The notes: generated by a model from the sequence alone, not told the origin. Counted from the first letter of the stretch, positions 26,299-37,515 are shown. The stretch: 37,760 bases of DNA from Alcaligenaceae bacterium (GCA_013416485.1 JACCEO010000014.1:1-37760), one strand, 5' to 3'. Translations and numbers: made by a program.

Positions 26299-27308
26299 AA
26301 CGTAAAACACTAACCCAATACCTTGTCGAACAACAACGCCAGGAAGGCACAGTCACCCCCGATCTACGTCTGCTAATCGAAATTGTGGCACGGGCTTGCA
26401 AAGCCATTGGTCATGTCGTTAGCAAAGGCGCTTTGGGTGGCGTACTGGGTAGCCTGGGTAGTGAAAATATTCAGGGCGAAGTTCAAAAAAAGCTGGACGT
26501 CATATCTAACGACATCTTGCTGGAAGCCAACGAATGGGGCGGCCACTTAGCTGCTATGGCGTCTGAAGAAATGGACACCCTGCACTCTATTCCTAACGCC
26601 TACCCCAAAGGCAACTACTTGCTGCTGTTTGATCCCTTGGATGGCTCGTCCAATATTGATGTCAATGTATCGATAGGGACCATATTTTCTGTGTTGCGCG
26701 CCCCCACTGACGCACAGGAACGCGATATCCAGGAAGCTGACTTTTTACAGCCAGGTACCCAACAAGTGGCGGCAGGTTATGCCGTGTATGGCCCACAAAC
26801 CATGCTGGTGCTATCAGTGGGTAATGGCGTCGTCAGCTTTACCCTGGACCGTGAGCTGGGTTCCTGGGTGCTGACCAATGAAAACATCACCATCCCCACA
26901 GAAACGGCTGAATTTGCTATTAACATGTCCAATGTCAGGCATTGGGAAGCACCGGTCAAACGGTATATAGACCACTGCCTAGAAGGTGTACATGGCCCCT
27001 TGAAAAAGGACTACAACATGCGCTGGGTAGCCTCTATGGTGGCCGACGTGCATCGCATACTGACTCGCGGCGGTATCTTTATGTACCCACGCGACCAGCG
27101 CCCTTCCGGAAAAATAGGCAAACTACGCTTACTGTATGAAGCCAACCCCATGAGCTTTATTGTGGAACAGGCAGGCGGCGCTGCTATCGACGGCACACAA
27201 CGCATACTGGATGCACAGCCCACAGGCTTGCACCAGCGCATAGGGGTCATACTGGGTTCCAAGACCGAGGTCGAGCGAGTCAGGCAATATCACCTGGATA
27301 CGGAATAA
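26295..27308 (+). CDS. fbp: Class I fructose-1,6-bisphosphatase
   Basis: The enzyme dephosphorylates fructose 1,6-bisphosphate to fructose 6-phosphate in gluconeogenesis. The 337-residue protein has the metal-binding core [13 protein letters not shown] with Asp113 and Asp116, acidic residues EEM at 91-93, and the C-terminal [15 protein letters not shown] segment containing the catalytic-site motif. It is overlapped by pepN by 4 bp. A gluconeogenic enzyme coupled to a peptidase would fit growth on peptides or organic acids, an inference in keeping with the glycolate/lactate genes in this window. Confidence 0.97.
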   Translation: MKRKTLTQYLVEQQRQEGTVTPDLRLLIEIVARACKAIGHVVSKGALGGVLGSLGSENIQGEVQKKLDVISNDILLEANEWGGHLAAMASEEMDTLHSIPNAYPKGNYLLLFDPLDGSSNIDVNVSIGTIFSVLRAPTDAQERDIQEADFLQPGTQQVAAGYAVYGPQTMLVLSVGNGVVSFTLDRELGSWVLTNENITIPTETAEFAINMSNVRHWEAPVKRYIDHCLEGVHGPLKKDYNMRWVASMVADVHRILTRGGIFMYPRDQRPSGKIGKLRLLYEANPMSFIVEQAGGAAIDGTQRILDAQPTGLHQRIGVILGSKTEVERVRQYHLDTE

Positions 27309-27344
27309 ACCCGACCTGGTCTAGTTAAGCAATACGGCGCTGGT

Positions 27345-28331
27345 TTATTCCAGCGTCAGTATGGTTGCCCCAGTGGTTTTGCGACCGGCCAAGGCTGTGT
27401 GTGCCAAGCTAGCATCAGCCAAGGGATAGCGTTGACCAATCGTAATCTGTATTTCCCCCTGGCTGACCAGATCAAATAATTCGTCGGCTGCTGCCTGCAT
27501 TTTTTCCTGAGTAGGCACATACGCCCCCAATACGGGTCGCGTTACATAAAGCGAACCTTTCGCCGCCAGCGTACCCAAATTCACGCCCTCAACAGCACCC
27601 GATGCATTGCCAAAGCTGACCATCAGGCCACGTGGTTGCAAGCAGTCCAGTGATGTTTCCCAAGTGTCTTTACCTACGCCGTCATAAACCACAGGCAGTT
27701 TCTTGCCGTCGGTCAATTCCAACACCCGTTTGGCGACGTCTTCAGTCGAATAGTTGATAACTTCCCAAGCCCCGTTTGCTTTCGCCAAGGCAGCTTTTTC
27801 GGAGCTAGAAACTGTGCCTATCAACTTAACACCCAACGCCCGCGCCCATTGGCAAGCGATCAAGCCCACGCCGCCCGCTGCGGCATGAAACAATATAGTT
27901 TGGCCACGCTCCAAGTGATAAGTTTGTCTGAATAGATACTGTACCGTCAGGCCTTTAAGCATGATAGCTGCCGCCTGTTCGAAACTGACACCATCAGGAA
28001 TTTTAACGACTTGGTGCGCAGGCACATTACGTGCTTCTGCGTAAGCACCCAATGGGCTTTGCCCATACGCTACGCGATCACCCACACGTAAGTTAGTGAC
28101 GTCAGCCCCTACGGCTTCAACGATACCAGAGGCTTCAAAACCCAGGCCATGAGGCAAAGGATTTTGATACAAGCCAGTGCGGAAGTAAATATCAATAAAA
28201 TTAATGCCTATGGCTTTCTGTCGTATAGTTACTTCGTTCTTTTCGGGCGCGGGCAAATCCACCATCGCGACTTCCAGTACTTCGGGTCCACCGTGCTGCT
28301 GAATACGTATCGCTTTTACCTGTTGCGTCAT
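27345..28331 (-). CDS. NADPH:quinone reductase (Qor-type zinc-independent alcohol dehydrogenase family)
   Basis: The 328-residue protein belongs to the medium-chain dehydrogenase/reductase superfamily. It has the quinone-reductase pattern: HGGPEVLEV near the start, GINFIDIYFRTGLYQNPLP, GFEASGIVEAVG, and the Rossmann motif AAAGGVGLIACQWA. No structural or catalytic zinc cysteines are seen, as expected for Qor. It probably reduces quinones with NADPH in the cytoplasm. Start ATG 28331 is chosen over an in-frame start at 28364 because GGAGG lies 6 bp before it and MTQQVKAIRIQQHGGPEV matches the family start. It is divergent from the EamA-type gene and convergent with fbp. Confidence 0.9.
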   Translation of the reverse strand: MTQQVKAIRIQQHGGPEVLEVAMVDLPAPEKNEVTIRQKAIGINFIDIYFRTGLYQNPLPHGLGFEASGIVEAVGADVTNLRVGDRVAYGQSPLGAYAEARNVPAHQVVKIPDGVSFEQAAAIMLKGLTVQYLFRQTYHLERGQTILFHAAAGGVGLIACQWARALGVKLIGTVSSSEKAALAKANGAWEVINYSTEDVAKRVLELTDGKKLPVVYDGVGKDTWETSLDCLQPRGLMVSFGNASGAVEGVNLGTLAAKGSLYVTRPVLGAYVPTQEKMQAAADELFDLVSQGEIQITIGQRYPLADASLAHTALAGRKTTGATILTLE

Positions 28332-28407
28332 AAATCCTCCAATTTGTGTCAAATCGACTGGCATGCGCCCATCGACGCTAAATAAACCTTATCTATTCTT
28401 ACACACC

Positions 28408-29286
28408 ATGAATCGTCAGCGTGCCCTTAGTGCCATCCATGTCTCTGCAGTACTGTTTGGCTTGACCGGAATTTTTGGGGAACTGATACAGGCCGACGCC
28501 ATGATCATTACCGCTGGCCGAGCCAGCTTTGCAGTTATCGCGTTATATGCATTTATACGCTATCGCGGCGCATCAGTCATGCAAGGCATTACTGCACGCA
28601 ATCTGAGCGTACTATTTATTGCTGGCACCATGCTGGCCATTCATTGGGTCACTTTCTTTATTAGCGTGAAAATAAGTGGTGTTGCCGTGGCGACCTTGGG
28701 TTTCGCCAGCTTCCCTGCTTTTATTACCTTGTGTGAATACTTCCTCCTCAAAGAAAAAGTCAGCAAGGCAGAGTGGCTGATACTGTCGCTGGTAACACTG
28801 GGCTTGGTGTTGGTGACGCCATCATTTAGTTTTAATGATCAAGCCACGATAGGCTTGGCCTGGGGCATAGGATCCGGGCTGGCGTTCGCTATTTTCACTT
28901 TAATCAATCGTCGGGCTGCTGCCCATATGCCTGCCCAGCAAGTGGCCTGCTGGGAAAACCTGTTCGTTGCTATCCTAACCCTACCCTTTTCCTTCCCTGG
29001 AATAATCCAACTGGATGCCTTGAATTGGCTATGGATGGCTCTACTGGGGGTGTTTTGCACCGCCCTGTCGCATTATTTATTGGTATCCAGCCTGACCGTA
29101 CTGAAAGCACGCAGCGCTGGAATAGTTATCGCCCTGGAGCCGGTCTACGCCATTATTTTTGCTGCGATTTTGTTTGCCCAATACCCATCCATCAGGGCGC
29201 TAGTGGGTGGTGCCCTGATGATAAGCGCTATTGTGTGGTCAGGCCTGCGTCGTACCGATCCACTACCACTTACGCCCAGTCAATGA
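28408..29286 (+). CDS. EamA/DMT-family membrane transporter
   Basis: The 292-residue protein has ten predicted transmembrane helices arranged as two EamA repeats. It starts with [17 protein letters not shown] and its second half contains [27 protein letters not shown], the typical end of the second repeat. Members export amino acids or metabolites, and the substrate here is unknown. ATG 28408 is preferred to 28363 because the extra residues (RPSTLNKPYLFL) match no family start and would overlap the 5' region of the divergent gene. Its 3' end overlaps the convergent YjgR-like gene by 24 bp. Confidence 0.88.
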   Translation: MNRQRALSAIHVSAVLFGLTGIFGELIQADAMIITAGRASFAVIALYAFIRYRGASVMQGITARNLSVLFIAGTMLAIHWVTFFISVKISGVAVATLGFASFPAFITLCEYFLLKEKVSKAEWLILSLVTLGLVLVTPSFSFNDQATIGLAWGIGSGLAFAIFTLINRRAAAHMPAQQVACWENLFVAILTLPFSFPGIIQLDALNWLWMALLGVFCTALSHYLLVSSLTVLKARSAGIVIALEPVYAIIFAAILFAQYPSIRALVGGALMISAIVWSGLRRTDPLPLTPSQ

Positions 29287-30756
29287 CCCCAGCACGCCAC
29301 GAACCAATTGGGTAGCCGTACGCCTGACCATGCTTTTGGCTACTGACTGAACCACGCCATCGCGTCGTCCACCCCGCGGACCAGTAGAACCAAACAAGAA
29401 ATCACTGACAGCACCTAAGGCACCATCGGTAGGCAAAACACCAGAGGTTTTGCTGTCAGCCGCAGTGTTAGCCTGCGCTTCAGCACGTTTGGCCAGCACT
29501 TCGTAGGCAGACTCACGGTCCAGCAACCGGTCATATTTACCAGTAAACATGGACATAGCACGCACACTACGTATTTCATCGACTGTTGCCGGCCCTATGC
29601 GACTACCAGGTGCCATCATCCAGACCCTTTCGGTCACTGAAGGACGGCCCTTGGCATCCAGCATAGACACCAAGGCCTCACCCACACCCAGTTCGGTAAT
29701 GGCTTTTTCAATATCTAAATCCGGGTTAGGCCGCATGGTCTGAGCGGCGGTGCGCACGGCTTTCTGATCACGAGGCGTAAAAGCGCGCAAGGCATGCTGC
29801 ACCCGGTTACCTAACTGGCCTAATACCGTATCAGGAATATCCAGAGGGTTTTGCGTTACAAAGTAAATGCCCACACCTTTCGAACGCACCAAACGTACAA
29901 CTTGTTCAATTTTCTCTAGCAATGCAGGCGGTGCATTGTTAAACAACAAATGGGCTTCATCAAAGAAAAACACCAGCTTGGGCTTTTCTGGGTCACCCAC
30001 TTCAGGTAAGTCCTGATAAAGATCAGCCAGCATCCACAGCAGAAACACAGCATACAAGCGCGGTGACTGCATAAGTTTGTTAGCCGCTAATATGTTGATA
30101 ACGCCCTGACCTTTCTCGTTGGTACGTATTAGGTCAAAAATGTCCAACATGGGTTCGCCAAAAAATTGATTGGCCCCCTGAGACTCCAGGCGTAGCAAAC
30201 TGCGTTGTATCGCCCCTATACTGGCCGACGACACATTACCGTAATTCGTACGCAGTTCAGCCGCGCGATTACCCACATCTTGCAGCATGGCACGCAAGTC
30301 TTTCATGTCTAGCAATAACTGACCTTCGTCGTCGGCTACCTTAAAGACTAACGACAGCACACCTTCTTGGGTGTCATTCAGCTCGAGCATGCGAGCCAAC
30401 AACAGTGGCCCCATATCCGACACCGTAGCGCGTATGGGGTGCCCTTGCTCACCAAAGATATCCCACATGACCACTGGGCTACTACCCCAGACGGGTTCCG
30501 GCAAACCTAGGCTATTAAGCCTGTCTTGTAATTTTGGTGTAGATACGCCTGCCTGAGAAACTCCGCTTAGGTCACCTTTGACATCTGCCATAAAGACTGG
30601 CGTACCTATACGTGAAAAGGCTTCTGCCATAACTTGCAGGGTAACCGTCTTGCCCGTACCCGTTGCTCCAGTAATACACCCATGTCGGTTAGCCAACTGG
30701 GGTAACAGCACGGATTCCATATGGGTATTTTTTGCAACGACAATAGGATCAACCAT
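29263..30756 (-). CDS. yjgR: HerA-like ATPase of the DUF853/YjgR family
   Basis: The 497-residue protein has a Walker A motif GATGTGKT at 30-37, DVKGDLSG at about 59-66 and a Walker B motif [13 protein letters not shown] with Asp266 and Glu267. These fit the HerA/FtsK-like helicase group. YjgR proteins are widespread in proteobacteria and their function is unsettled. The C-terminal end is Gly/Arg-rich and variable, as in relatives. Start ATG 30756 is preferred to GTG 30762 because GGAAAGG is optimally spaced for it. It is divergent from yebC and overlaps the transporter gene tail to tail. Confidence 0.9.
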   Translation of the reverse strand: MVDPIVVAKNTHMESVLLPQLANRHGCITGATGTGKTVTLQVMAEAFSRIGTPVFMADVKGDLSGVSQAGVSTPKLQDRLNSLGLPEPVWGSSPVVMWDIFGEQGHPIRATVSDMGPLLLARMLELNDTQEGVLSLVFKVADDEGQLLLDMKDLRAMLQDVGNRAAELRTNYGNVSSASIGAIQRSLLRLESQGANQFFGEPMLDIFDLIRTNEKGQGVINILAANKLMQSPRLYAVFLLWMLADLYQDLPEVGDPEKPKLVFFFDEAHLLFNNAPPALLEKIEQVVRLVRSKGVGIYFVTQNPLDIPDTVLGQLGNRVQHALRAFTPRDQKAVRTAAQTMRPNPDLDIEKAITELGVGEALVSMLDAKGRPSVTERVWMMAPGSRIGPATVDEIRSVRAMSMFTGKYDRLLDRESAYEVLAKRAEAQANTAADSKTSGVLPTDGALGAVSDFLFGSTGPRGGRRDGVVQSVAKSMVRRTATQLVRGVLGSLTGRKW

Positions 30757-30860
30757 ATTCACCTTTCCGAAAGAATAAGTAGCGGCTTTAGTGTAGTTCC
30801 TTACCCTATTTGCTGCACAGGTTAAAATACTATTCTTTCTCTTGAATATAGTGATGCTTT

Positions 30861-31592
30861 ATGGCCGGTCATAGTAAGTGGGCGAATATCCAGCACCGCA
30901 AAGGTCGCCAAGATGCCAAACGAGGCAAGCTCTGGACAAAAATCATACGTGAAATCACCGTCGCCGCGCGCGCTGGTGGCGCTGATCCCGACAGTAACCC
31001 GGCCTTGCGCCTGGCGTCGGACAAAGCCTTTGCCGCCAACATGCCCAAAGACAACATCCAACGCGCCGTTTTACGTGGTGCGGGGGGTGCCGATGGGGAT
31101 AATTACGAAGAAATTCGCTACGAAGGCTACGGCATAGGTGGTGCAGCAGTCATCATTGACTGCATGACAGACAACCGTCAGCGCACAGTATCGGAAGTAC
31201 GCCATGCGCTTAGTAAACATGGTGGCAACTTGGGCCAAGACGGTTCGGTCTCCTTCATGTTTAAACATTGCGGGCAATTTCTGTTTGCTCCTGGCACCTC
31301 CGAAGAGGCGGTCATGGAGGCCGCTTTGGAAGCGGGCGCCGAAGACGTAGAAACCGATGATGAAGGCTTAATTGAAGTCGTCTGCCCACCTGCTGACTAC
31401 GCTGCAGTCAAAACTGCATTTGAGCATGCAGGGCTGGTCCCTGAGGTACAAGGCATAGTCATGAAAGCTTTGTCAGAAACTGAATTAACCGGCGACGATG
31501 CCGTAACCATGCAGAAAATGCTGGACGTCCTCGAAGGACTAGATGATGTCCAAGAGGTCTACACCACCGCAGTATTGGACGAATCCGAATGA
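30861..31592 (+). CDS. yebC: YebC/PmpR/TACO1-family protein
   Basis: The 243-residue protein opens with the invariant [20 protein letters not shown] and shows the three-domain organisation of the family. Members have been described both as DNA-binding regulators and as translation factors that assist ribosomes at proline stretches (established knowledge). Which applies here is not shown by sequence. Length is typical. It overlaps purD by 4 bp (ATGA) and heads an eight-gene plus-strand run. Confidence 0.95.
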   Translation: MAGHSKWANIQHRKGRQDAKRGKLWTKIIREITVAARAGGADPDSNPALRLASDKAFAANMPKDNIQRAVLRGAGGADGDNYEEIRYEGYGIGGAAVIIDCMTDNRQRTVSEVRHALSKHGGNLGQDGSVSFMFKHCGQFLFAPGTSEEAVMEAALEAGAEDVETDDEGLIEVVCPPADYAAVKTAFEHAGLVPEVQGIVMKALSETELTGDDAVTMQKMLDVLEGLDDVQEVYTTAVLDESE

Positions 31593-32866
31593 GAATTTTA
31601 GTAATCGGCAGTGGCGGACGCGAACACGCGTTGGCTTGGAAGCTTGCGCAATCACCCCGTGTACAAACGGTTGATGTAGCTCCTGGTAATGGCGGTACAG
31701 CCAACCACCCGAATATGCGCAATGTGCCATTAACCGACATAGATCAGTTAATCGACTACGCACGCACTGAAAAAATCGCCTACACCATCGTCGGCCCAGA
31801 GGCCCCGTTGGCCGCAGGCATCGTCGATGCGTTCCGTGCTGCAGGTTTGAAAATATTTGGCCCCACCCAAGCAGCGGCACAATTGGAAAGTTCTAAAGAC
31901 TATGCCAAAGCCTTTATGGTGCGCCACAACATACCCACAGCGGCCTACCAAACCTTTACGGATCCCGCACTGGCCAAAGCCTACATCCTAGAACAGGGCG
32001 CACCCATCGTTGTCAAAGCCGATGGCCTTGCAGCAGGAAAAGGCGTGATCGTTGCCGAAACCACCGACCAGGCCCTAGACGCCATAGACCAAATGCTGGG
32101 CGATGGTTCTTTAGGTGCAGCAGCCGCTCGCGTGGTGATTGAAGAATGTCTGATCGGCGAAGAAGCCAGTTTCATCGTCTTGTGCGACGGCAACAGCGTA
32201 CTGGCACTGGCCACCAGCCAAGATCACAAACGTTTGCTAGATCAAGACCAAGGTCCCAATACCGGCGGCATGGGCGCGTATTCGCCGGCTCCAGTGGTGA
32301 CACCTGCCCTGCACAACCGCATCATGCGCGAGGTCATAGACCCTACGATAGCCGGTATGAATCAAGACGGTATTACTTTCACAGGTTTTCTGTATGCAGG
32401 CCTTATGATAGGTGATGGCCCTGACGCCACTCGTACCATCAAAGTCCTGGAATATAACTGCCGTATGGGTGATCCAGAAACACAACCCATCGTCATGCGC
32501 ATCAAAAGCGATCTGGCAGATGTCTTCGAGCTTGCTGTCGAAGGTAAACTGGATCAGGCAAATATCGACTGGGACAGGCGCACCGCACTGGGCGTCGTCA
32601 TGGCAGCACATAACTATCCTGGTACGCCACGCACAGGTGATGCCATCACCCGTTTAGCCACCGACACCGAAGACTGTGTCGTTTTCCATGCAGGCACCAC
32701 ACTGCAGGATCAAGTCCTGAAAACCGCCGGCGGACGCGTGCTATGCGTTACTGTGCTGGCCGACTCTGTGCGACGTGCCCAGGTTGCCGCCTACAACGCG
32801 ATTTCGCAAACCCACTTCGACGGCCAGCAATACCGCCGCGATATCGGTTGGCGCGCTATACCATAA
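31589..32866 (+). CDS. purD: Phosphoribosylamine-glycine ligase (GAR synthetase)
   Basis: PurD joins phosphoribosylamine and glycine using ATP, the second step of purine synthesis. The 425-residue ATP-grasp protein has [19 protein letters not shown] at the start, [15 protein letters not shown] in the ATP-grasp domain and [11 protein letters not shown] near the metal site. Length matches the family (429 in E. coli). The start overlaps the yebC stop, and hemF starts 8 bp after it. The other purine gene in the window, purB, is far away on the opposite strand. Confidence 0.97.
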   Translation: MRILVIGSGGREHALAWKLAQSPRVQTVDVAPGNGGTANHPNMRNVPLTDIDQLIDYARTEKIAYTIVGPEAPLAAGIVDAFRAAGLKIFGPTQAAAQLESSKDYAKAFMVRHNIPTAAYQTFTDPALAKAYILEQGAPIVVKADGLAAGKGVIVAETTDQALDAIDQMLGDGSLGAAAARVVIEECLIGEEASFIVLCDGNSVLALATSQDHKRLLDQDQGPNTGGMGAYSPAPVVTPALHNRIMREVIDPTIAGMNQDGITFTGFLYAGLMIGDGPDATRTIKVLEYNCRMGDPETQPIVMRIKSDLADVFELAVEGKLDQANIDWDRRTALGVVMAAHNYPGTPRTGDAITRLATDTEDCVVFHAGTTLQDQVLKTAGGRVLCVTVLADSVRRAQVAAYNAISQTHFDGQQYRRDIGWRAIP

Positions 32867-32874
32867 GGAAAACC

Positions 32875-33783
32875 ATGACAGTACCTATTTCTACTGCCTA
32901 TGAATACTTTCTAGACCTACAATCGCGGATCGTCAGCGCCCTGGAAACCGCCGACGGCAGTCGTTTCAACACCGACCGCTGGACCCGCGACGAAGGCGGT
33001 GGCGGTGTTTCTCGCTATCTAGAAGGCGGCCCTATGTTCGAGCGTGGCGCCGTACTATTTAGCCACGTCAAAGGCAAGGCACTCCCCCCTTCAGCCAGCG
33101 CCCAGCGTAGTGAACTAGCGGGCCGCAGTTGGGAAGCTATGGGTGTGTCTTTAGTACTGCATCCGCGCAACCCTTATATACCAACAACTCACATGAATGT
33201 GCGCTTGTTTGTAGCGCATGCGACGCCTGGTAGCGGCGACAAAGACGTATTCTGGTTTGGTGGTGGACTGGATCTGACCCCTTATTACCTATTTGAAGAA
33301 GATGCCGTTCACTTTCACGCTACCTGTCGTGATGCCCTGGAACCCCACGGTGCCGACAAATACCCTGCTTATAAGCAGTGGTGCGATGAATACTTCTACC
33401 TGAAGCACCGCGATGAAACCCGTGGTGTAGGCGGTTTGTTTTTTGACGACTACAACGAACCTGGCTTTCACCATAGTTTCACCATGACACGCTCAGTGGG
33501 CGACTGCTTCCTGGACGCTTATATGCCCATCGTGGAAAAACGCCGTGACATCCCCTATACCGAAAGGGAACGTGAGTTCCAGGCCTACCGACGTGGACGC
33601 TATGTAGAGTTCAATCTGGTTTATGACCGTGGCACCTTATTTGGTCTACAGTCAGGCGGCCGTACTGAATCCATACTTCTGTCCATGCCTCCTACCGCCA
33701 ACTGGCGTTACCAATGGAGCCCGGAACCAGATAGCCCCGAAAGCAAGCTAGCCCAATACCTAAAGCCTCGTGCATGGGTATAG
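32875..33783 (+). CDS. hemF: Oxygen-dependent coproporphyrinogen III oxidase
   Basis: HemF decarboxylates coproporphyrinogen III to protoporphyrinogen IX with molecular oxygen, so the organism can make haem aerobically. The 302-residue protein contains the family signature [23 protein letters not shown]. It also has the later [15 protein letters not shown] and [26 protein letters not shown]. Start ATG 32875 is preceded by AAGGAAAA. The longer frame from 32743 would read into purD and is rejected. It overlaps nadD by 10 bp. Confidence 0.97.
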   Translation: MTVPISTAYEYFLDLQSRIVSALETADGSRFNTDRWTRDEGGGGVSRYLEGGPMFERGAVLFSHVKGKALPPSASAQRSELAGRSWEAMGVSLVLHPRNPYIPTTHMNVRLFVAHATPGSGDKDVFWFGGGLDLTPYYLFEEDAVHFHATCRDALEPHGADKYPAYKQWCDEYFYLKHRDETRGVGGLFFDDYNEPGFHHSFTMTRSVGDCFLDAYMPIVEKRRDIPYTEREREFQAYRRGRYVEFNLVYDRGTLFGLQSGGRTESILLSMPPTANWRYQWSPEPDSPESKLAQYLKPRAWV

Positions 33784-34379
33784 AAAAAATCGGTCTACTG
33801 GGTGGAAGTTTCGATCCAGTACATTTGGCGCATATTGCCCTGGCAGAAACTGCATGGCGTACGCTGGGGCTGTCGCAAGTGCAGTTGATACCTGCGGCCA
33901 ACCCCTGGCAACGCCAGGCACTTGCCGCCTGCGCCAAGCACCGACTAGCCATGCTAAACTTGGCTATCACTAACCGACCCTGGCTACAGGTTAATCCTAG
34001 CGAAGTGGAACGAGGCGGTGCTACCTACACCATAGACACCATACAGCAATTACTGCCCGGCAAAGAGTATTACTGGATACTAGGATCTGACCAATTACAA
34101 AACTTTTGCTCATGGCGGCGCTGGGAGGAAATCGCCCGACGTGTCTGCCTAGTTGTAGCGTTAAGACCTGGATCAGAACTCACCCCTCCTAAAGCGCTAC
34201 AAGAGCTGCTTAGCCGCCAAGGCAGGTCATTAATTACCCTGCCATTCCCCCCTAGCGGTATCTCAGCAACGGCTATCAGACGGCAACTTGCCTTAGGCAA
34301 ACCGACCAATGGCTTGCTAGATGTTGCTGTTGCACAATATATTCAACAAAATGCGCTTTATCAGGCCCCTGTAGCTTGA
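33774..34379 (+). CDS. nadD: Nicotinate-nucleotide adenylyltransferase
   Basis: NadD adenylates nicotinate mononucleotide to form deamido-NAD. The 201-residue protein has [19 protein letters not shown], the H-x-x-H nucleotidyltransferase motif, and the C-terminal [11 protein letters not shown], equivalent to the ISSTxIR motif. Length is normal. Its start lies inside the hemF 3' end, a 10-bp overlap. rsfS follows directly, as in many proteobacteria where nadD-rsfS-rlmH is a conserved cluster. Confidence 0.95.
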   Translation: MGIEKIGLLGGSFDPVHLAHIALAETAWRTLGLSQVQLIPAANPWQRQALAACAKHRLAMLNLAITNRPWLQVNPSEVERGGATYTIDTIQQLLPGKEYYWILGSDQLQNFCSWRRWEEIARRVCLVVALRPGSELTPPKALQELLSRQGRSLITLPFPPSGISATAIRRQLALGKPTNGLLDVAVAQYIQQNALYQAPVA

Positions 34380-34402
34380 TGTATCGCTGTATAGTTCAAC
34401 CT

Positions 34403-34813
34403 ATGGATATTCAAAAACTACAACGCCTTGTGATTGACGCTTTAGAAGACGTCAAAGCACAAGACATCAAAATTTTTAGCACCACACATATTACCGGTAT
34501 GTTTGACCGTGTCGTCATCGCCAGTGGAGCCTCTAACCGCCAAACCAGAGCGCTGGCATCAAGTGTGGCCGACAAAGCACGCGAACATAAAATTCCTATT
34601 ATTGCCTATGAAGGTGAAGAAACCGGCGAATGGGTATTGCTAGACTTGGGCGACATCGTGATCCACTGTATGCAGCCCTCAATCCGCGAGTATTACAACC
34701 TTGAAGAACTCTGGGGTGATAAACCCGTGCACGTTAAACTGCTACCAGAGTCCACAATGCCTGCTACCAGCTTTTCCTACGACAATATGGACGACAACGA
34801 CGACCAGGCTTAA
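34403..34813 (+). CDS. rsfS: Ribosomal silencing factor RsfS
   Basis: RsfS binds ribosomal protein L14 and blocks subunit joining during slow growth. The 136-residue protein has the family core: LVIDALEDVKAQDIKIF, FDRVVIASGASNRQTRALAS, GEETGEWVLLDLGDIVIHCM and REYYNLEELWGDKP. Start ATG 34403 is chosen because MDIQKLQRLVI is the usual beginning. Alternative starts at 34376 (TTG) and 34379 (ATG) would add eight or nine residues and overlap the nadD stop. It is followed by rlmH after 59 bp. Confidence 0.95.
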   Translation: MDIQKLQRLVIDALEDVKAQDIKIFSTTHITGMFDRVVIASGASNRQTRALASSVADKAREHKIPIIAYEGEETGEWVLLDLGDIVIHCMQPSIREYYNLEELWGDKPVHVKLLPESTMPATSFSYDNMDDNDDQA

Positions 34814-34872
34814 CTAACTGGTAAGTTTATGCAGGTATTACCCTACGTGAATTCTAGTAAGATCCCGCTGCA

Positions 34873-35343
34873 ATGAAACTTATTGTTATTGCAGTGGGTC
34901 AGCGCATGCCTGCCTGGGTACAAACGGCCTGGCAAGATTACGCCAAGCGTTTACCTGCAGACTGTGCCCTGGATCTTAAAGAGATCAAACCCGAACCCCG
35001 CACCTCAGGCAAAACCACGGCCCAAATGATGCTGGCTGAAGCACAGCGCATAGAAGCTGCCATACCCACTGGTGCCTTGCGTATTGCATTGGATGAACGG
35101 GGCAAAGACTTAACCACAGTCGATCTATCGCGACAGTTGGAAAACTGGCGATCTGGCGGACAAGATATTGCATTAATTGTTGGTGGTCCAGATGGCTTAG
35201 ACAGTGCACTAAAACAAAGCTGCCATAGCTTGATACGGTTATCTTCCTTGACCCTGCCCCATCCCATGGTACGCGTACTTTTGGCTGAACAGCTGTATCG
35301 TGCCTGGGCTATCATGACGAATCACCCCTATCATCGCGCTTAG
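34873..35343 (+). CDS. rlmH: 23S rRNA pseudouridine(1915) N3-methyltransferase RlmH
   Basis: RlmH is a SPOUT-class enzyme that methylates pseudouridine 1915 in helix 69 of 23S rRNA, acting on the assembled 70S ribosome. The 156-residue protein has [11 protein letters not shown] at the cofactor knot and the C-terminal [20 protein letters not shown] followed by NHPYHR. These are nearly identical to the E. coli enzyme end. Length matches (155 in E. coli). It follows rsfS, and pyk starts 40 bp later. Confidence 0.97.
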   Translation: MKLIVIAVGQRMPAWVQTAWQDYAKRLPADCALDLKEIKPEPRTSGKTTAQMMLAEAQRIEAAIPTGALRIALDERGKDLTTVDLSRQLENWRSGGQDIALIVGGPDGLDSALKQSCHSLIRLSSLTLPHPMVRVLLAEQLYRAWAIMTNHPYHRA

Positions 35344-35383
35344 GATCTGAGCACCTGGCGCCATTTTAAAAGGCACCACGCCC

Positions 35384-36823
35384 ATGACACTACGCCGTAC
35401 CAAAATTGTTGCTACCTTAGGTCCTGCTACCGCTAGCTTAGAAAAAATTGAAGAATTAATACTGGCAGGTATGGATGTAGCCAGGTTAAATTTTTCCCAC
35501 GGCAGCGCCGATAGCCACCGTGAAAAAGCACAAATACTGCGTACATTAGCCAAAAAACACAATAAATCTATCGCCATCATGGGCGACCTTCAGGGCCCAA
35601 AAATACGGATCTCCCGTTTTCGTGACCGTGAAGTCACATTGTTTGTTGGGCAAGAATTCACCTTATCCAATCAGCACCCTACAGAACTAGGCGATGAACA
35701 CATCGTGGGCATAGACTATCCCAGCCTAGTGGCTGATTGCCACCCCGGTGACGAACTGCTACTGGATGATGGACGTATAGTTTTGCAAGTCACCGACGTT
35801 GACGCTGCTTCCGTACACACACAGGTTTTAGTTGGTGGCACACTATCAAATAACAAAGGCATCAACCGCCGTGGTGGTGGAATCTCGGCCGAAAGTCTGA
35901 CCGATAAAGACCGCGCCGATATCTTAATCTGTGCGGAACTACAGCTAGACTACATTGCTGTATCCTTTCCACGCTACGGCAGCGATATTACTGCTGCCAG
36001 AGAACTGGTTTTAGCTGCAGGTAGTAATGCCTGGATCATTGCCAAAATTGAGCGTGCTGAAGCCGTTGCCGATGACACTGCCCTAGATGACATTATTAAA
36101 GTCAGTGATGGCGTTATGGTTGCCCGTGGCGACTTAGGCGTAGAAATTGGGGATGCCAGGCTAGCCGGTATACAAAAACGTATCATCCATCACGCACGTA
36201 CCCACAATAAACTTGTGATCACCGCGACCCAAATGATGGAATCCATGATCAGTAGTCCTATACCTACTCGTGCTGAAGTATCGGATGTCGCCAACGCGGT
36301 ACTGGACTACACAGATGCGGTCATGCTGTCAGGTGAAAGTGCATCGGGGAACTACCCCGTAGAAGCGGTTAGCGCTATGGCGCGCATATGCCTGGGTGCT
36401 GAATTAGAACCTATCAGTACTACATCAAAACATAGGCTGGGTGAAACGTTTACCCGTTGCGATGAAACCATCGCCTTGTCGACCATGTATGCAGCGAATC
36501 ACTTTCCTGGCATCAAGGCCATCATTAGTTTAAGTGAAAGCGGATTAACCCCGTTAATCATGTCACGCATACGTTCGGGTGTGCCTATTTATTGCTTTAC
36601 TCGACATATCACCACCCAACGCCGTGCTGCACTATTTCGCGGTGTATATCCTTTGCTATTTGACGCTACAAAGCACGATATAAACGCCATAGGCCAAGCC
36701 GCCATTAGCGTATTACAACAAGACGCCTTATTGTCTGCCGGAGATTGGGTAATACTTACCCAGGGCGGTCTACACGCCGATAGTGGCGGTACCAACACCA
36801 TGACCATACTTCAGGTTAATTAA
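35384..36823 (+). CDS. pyk: Pyruvate kinase
   Basis: The enzyme makes ATP and pyruvate from phosphoenolpyruvate and ADP. The 479-residue protein begins MTLRRTKIVATLGPATAS. It has AGMDVARLNFSHG, MGDLQGPKIR, IIAKIERAEAV (the active-site Lys and Glu), VARGDLGVEIG and ITATQMMESM with its C-terminal regulatory domain. Length and motifs fit the PykA type. It sits between rlmH and maf, genes for ribosome maturation and nucleotide pool cleaning, 20 bp before maf. No separate promoter is obvious. Confidence 0.97.
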   Translation: MTLRRTKIVATLGPATASLEKIEELILAGMDVARLNFSHGSADSHREKAQILRTLAKKHNKSIAIMGDLQGPKIRISRFRDREVTLFVGQEFTLSNQHPTELGDEHIVGIDYPSLVADCHPGDELLLDDGRIVLQVTDVDAASVHTQVLVGGTLSNNKGINRRGGGISAESLTDKDRADILICAELQLDYIAVSFPRYGSDITAARELVLAAGSNAWIIAKIERAEAVADDTALDDIIKVSDGVMVARGDLGVEIGDARLAGIQKRIIHHARTHNKLVITATQMMESMISSPIPTRAEVSDVANAVLDYTDAVMLSGESASGNYPVEAVSAMARICLGAELEPISTTSKHRLGETFTRCDETIALSTMYAANHFPGIKAIISLSESGLTPLIMSRIRSGVPIYCFTRHITTQRRAALFRGVYPLLFDATKHDINAIGQAAISVLQQDALLSAGDWVILTQGGLHADSGGTNTMTILQVN

Positions 36824-36843
36824 ACATTCTAAACATTCCTAGC

Positions 36844-37461
36844 ATGACTACACCCATATTATATTTAGCGTCGGCTAGCCCCAGACGTCACGAAATTTTG
36901 CAACAACTAGGTATCGCCCATCAAATCCTTCATGTTCCAGCCCCTGACGGCGAGGACGAGCCCCAACTAGTACATGAAACAGCAGCTGAATACGTACAAC
37001 GCACCGCACTGGAAAAGGCGATACGAGCCACCCAATGGTTGGCACAGACGCCTATGGATGCAGCCAAGCCTGCAGCACACTGCAACGACTTGGTGCTGGC
37101 AGCAGACACCACTGTCATCCTGGCAGGGCAAGTACTAGGCAAACCTTTAGATCCAGCCCACGCTGTGCAAATCCTTAAACAGTTATCAGGCCAAACCCAC
37201 TATGTCCACACAGCAGTCGTCCTAGCCTACCAAGGCCGCTTACTGGAGCGAGTATCGATTACAGAAGTGAAATTTAGCGTTCTATCAGATGACACCATTG
37301 GCGCCTATTGCAACAGCAATGAGCCTATGGGTAAAGCAGGAGCTTACGGTATACAAGGTCGCGCGGCTGCGTTTATCGAATCAATTTCTGGAAGCTATAC
37401 GGGTGTTATGGGCTTACCCGCCTTTGAAACGTGCCAACTTTTAGAGGCTGTGAGCGGCTAA
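36844..37461 (+). CDS. maf: Maf-family nucleoside triphosphate pyrophosphatase (YhdE type)
   Basis: Maf proteins hydrolyse dTTP, UTP and modified nucleotides and link to cell-division arrest. The 205-residue protein has ILYLASASPRRHEILQQLG at the start, VLAADTTVI with the catalytic Asp, and the C-terminal QGRAAAFIESISGSYTGVMGLP. SYTGVMGLP favours the dTTP/UTP-type YhdE over YceF. It is the last gene of the plus-strand run and is convergent with the rRNA operon. Confidence 0.93.
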   Translation: MTTPILYLASASPRRHEILQQLGIAHQILHVPAPDGEDEPQLVHETAAEYVQRTALEKAIRATQWLAQTPMDAAKPAAHCNDLVLAADTTVILAGQVLGKPLDPAHAVQILKQLSGQTHYVHTAVVLAYQGRLLERVSITEVKFSVLSDDTIGAYCNSNEPMGKAGAYGIQGRAAAFIESISGSYTGVMGLPAFETCQLLEAVSG

Positions 37462-37515
37462 GTCTAGTTTTCTACCCCACGGTGAAGGCACAGCGAAGGC
37501 AAGGCACAGTAAAGC

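Noticed and set aside
27338-27355. Hairpin CGCTGG/CCAGCG between fbp and the quinone reductase gene
   Set aside because: No U-tract on either strand, and it overlaps the reductase stop codon, so terminator function is not supported.
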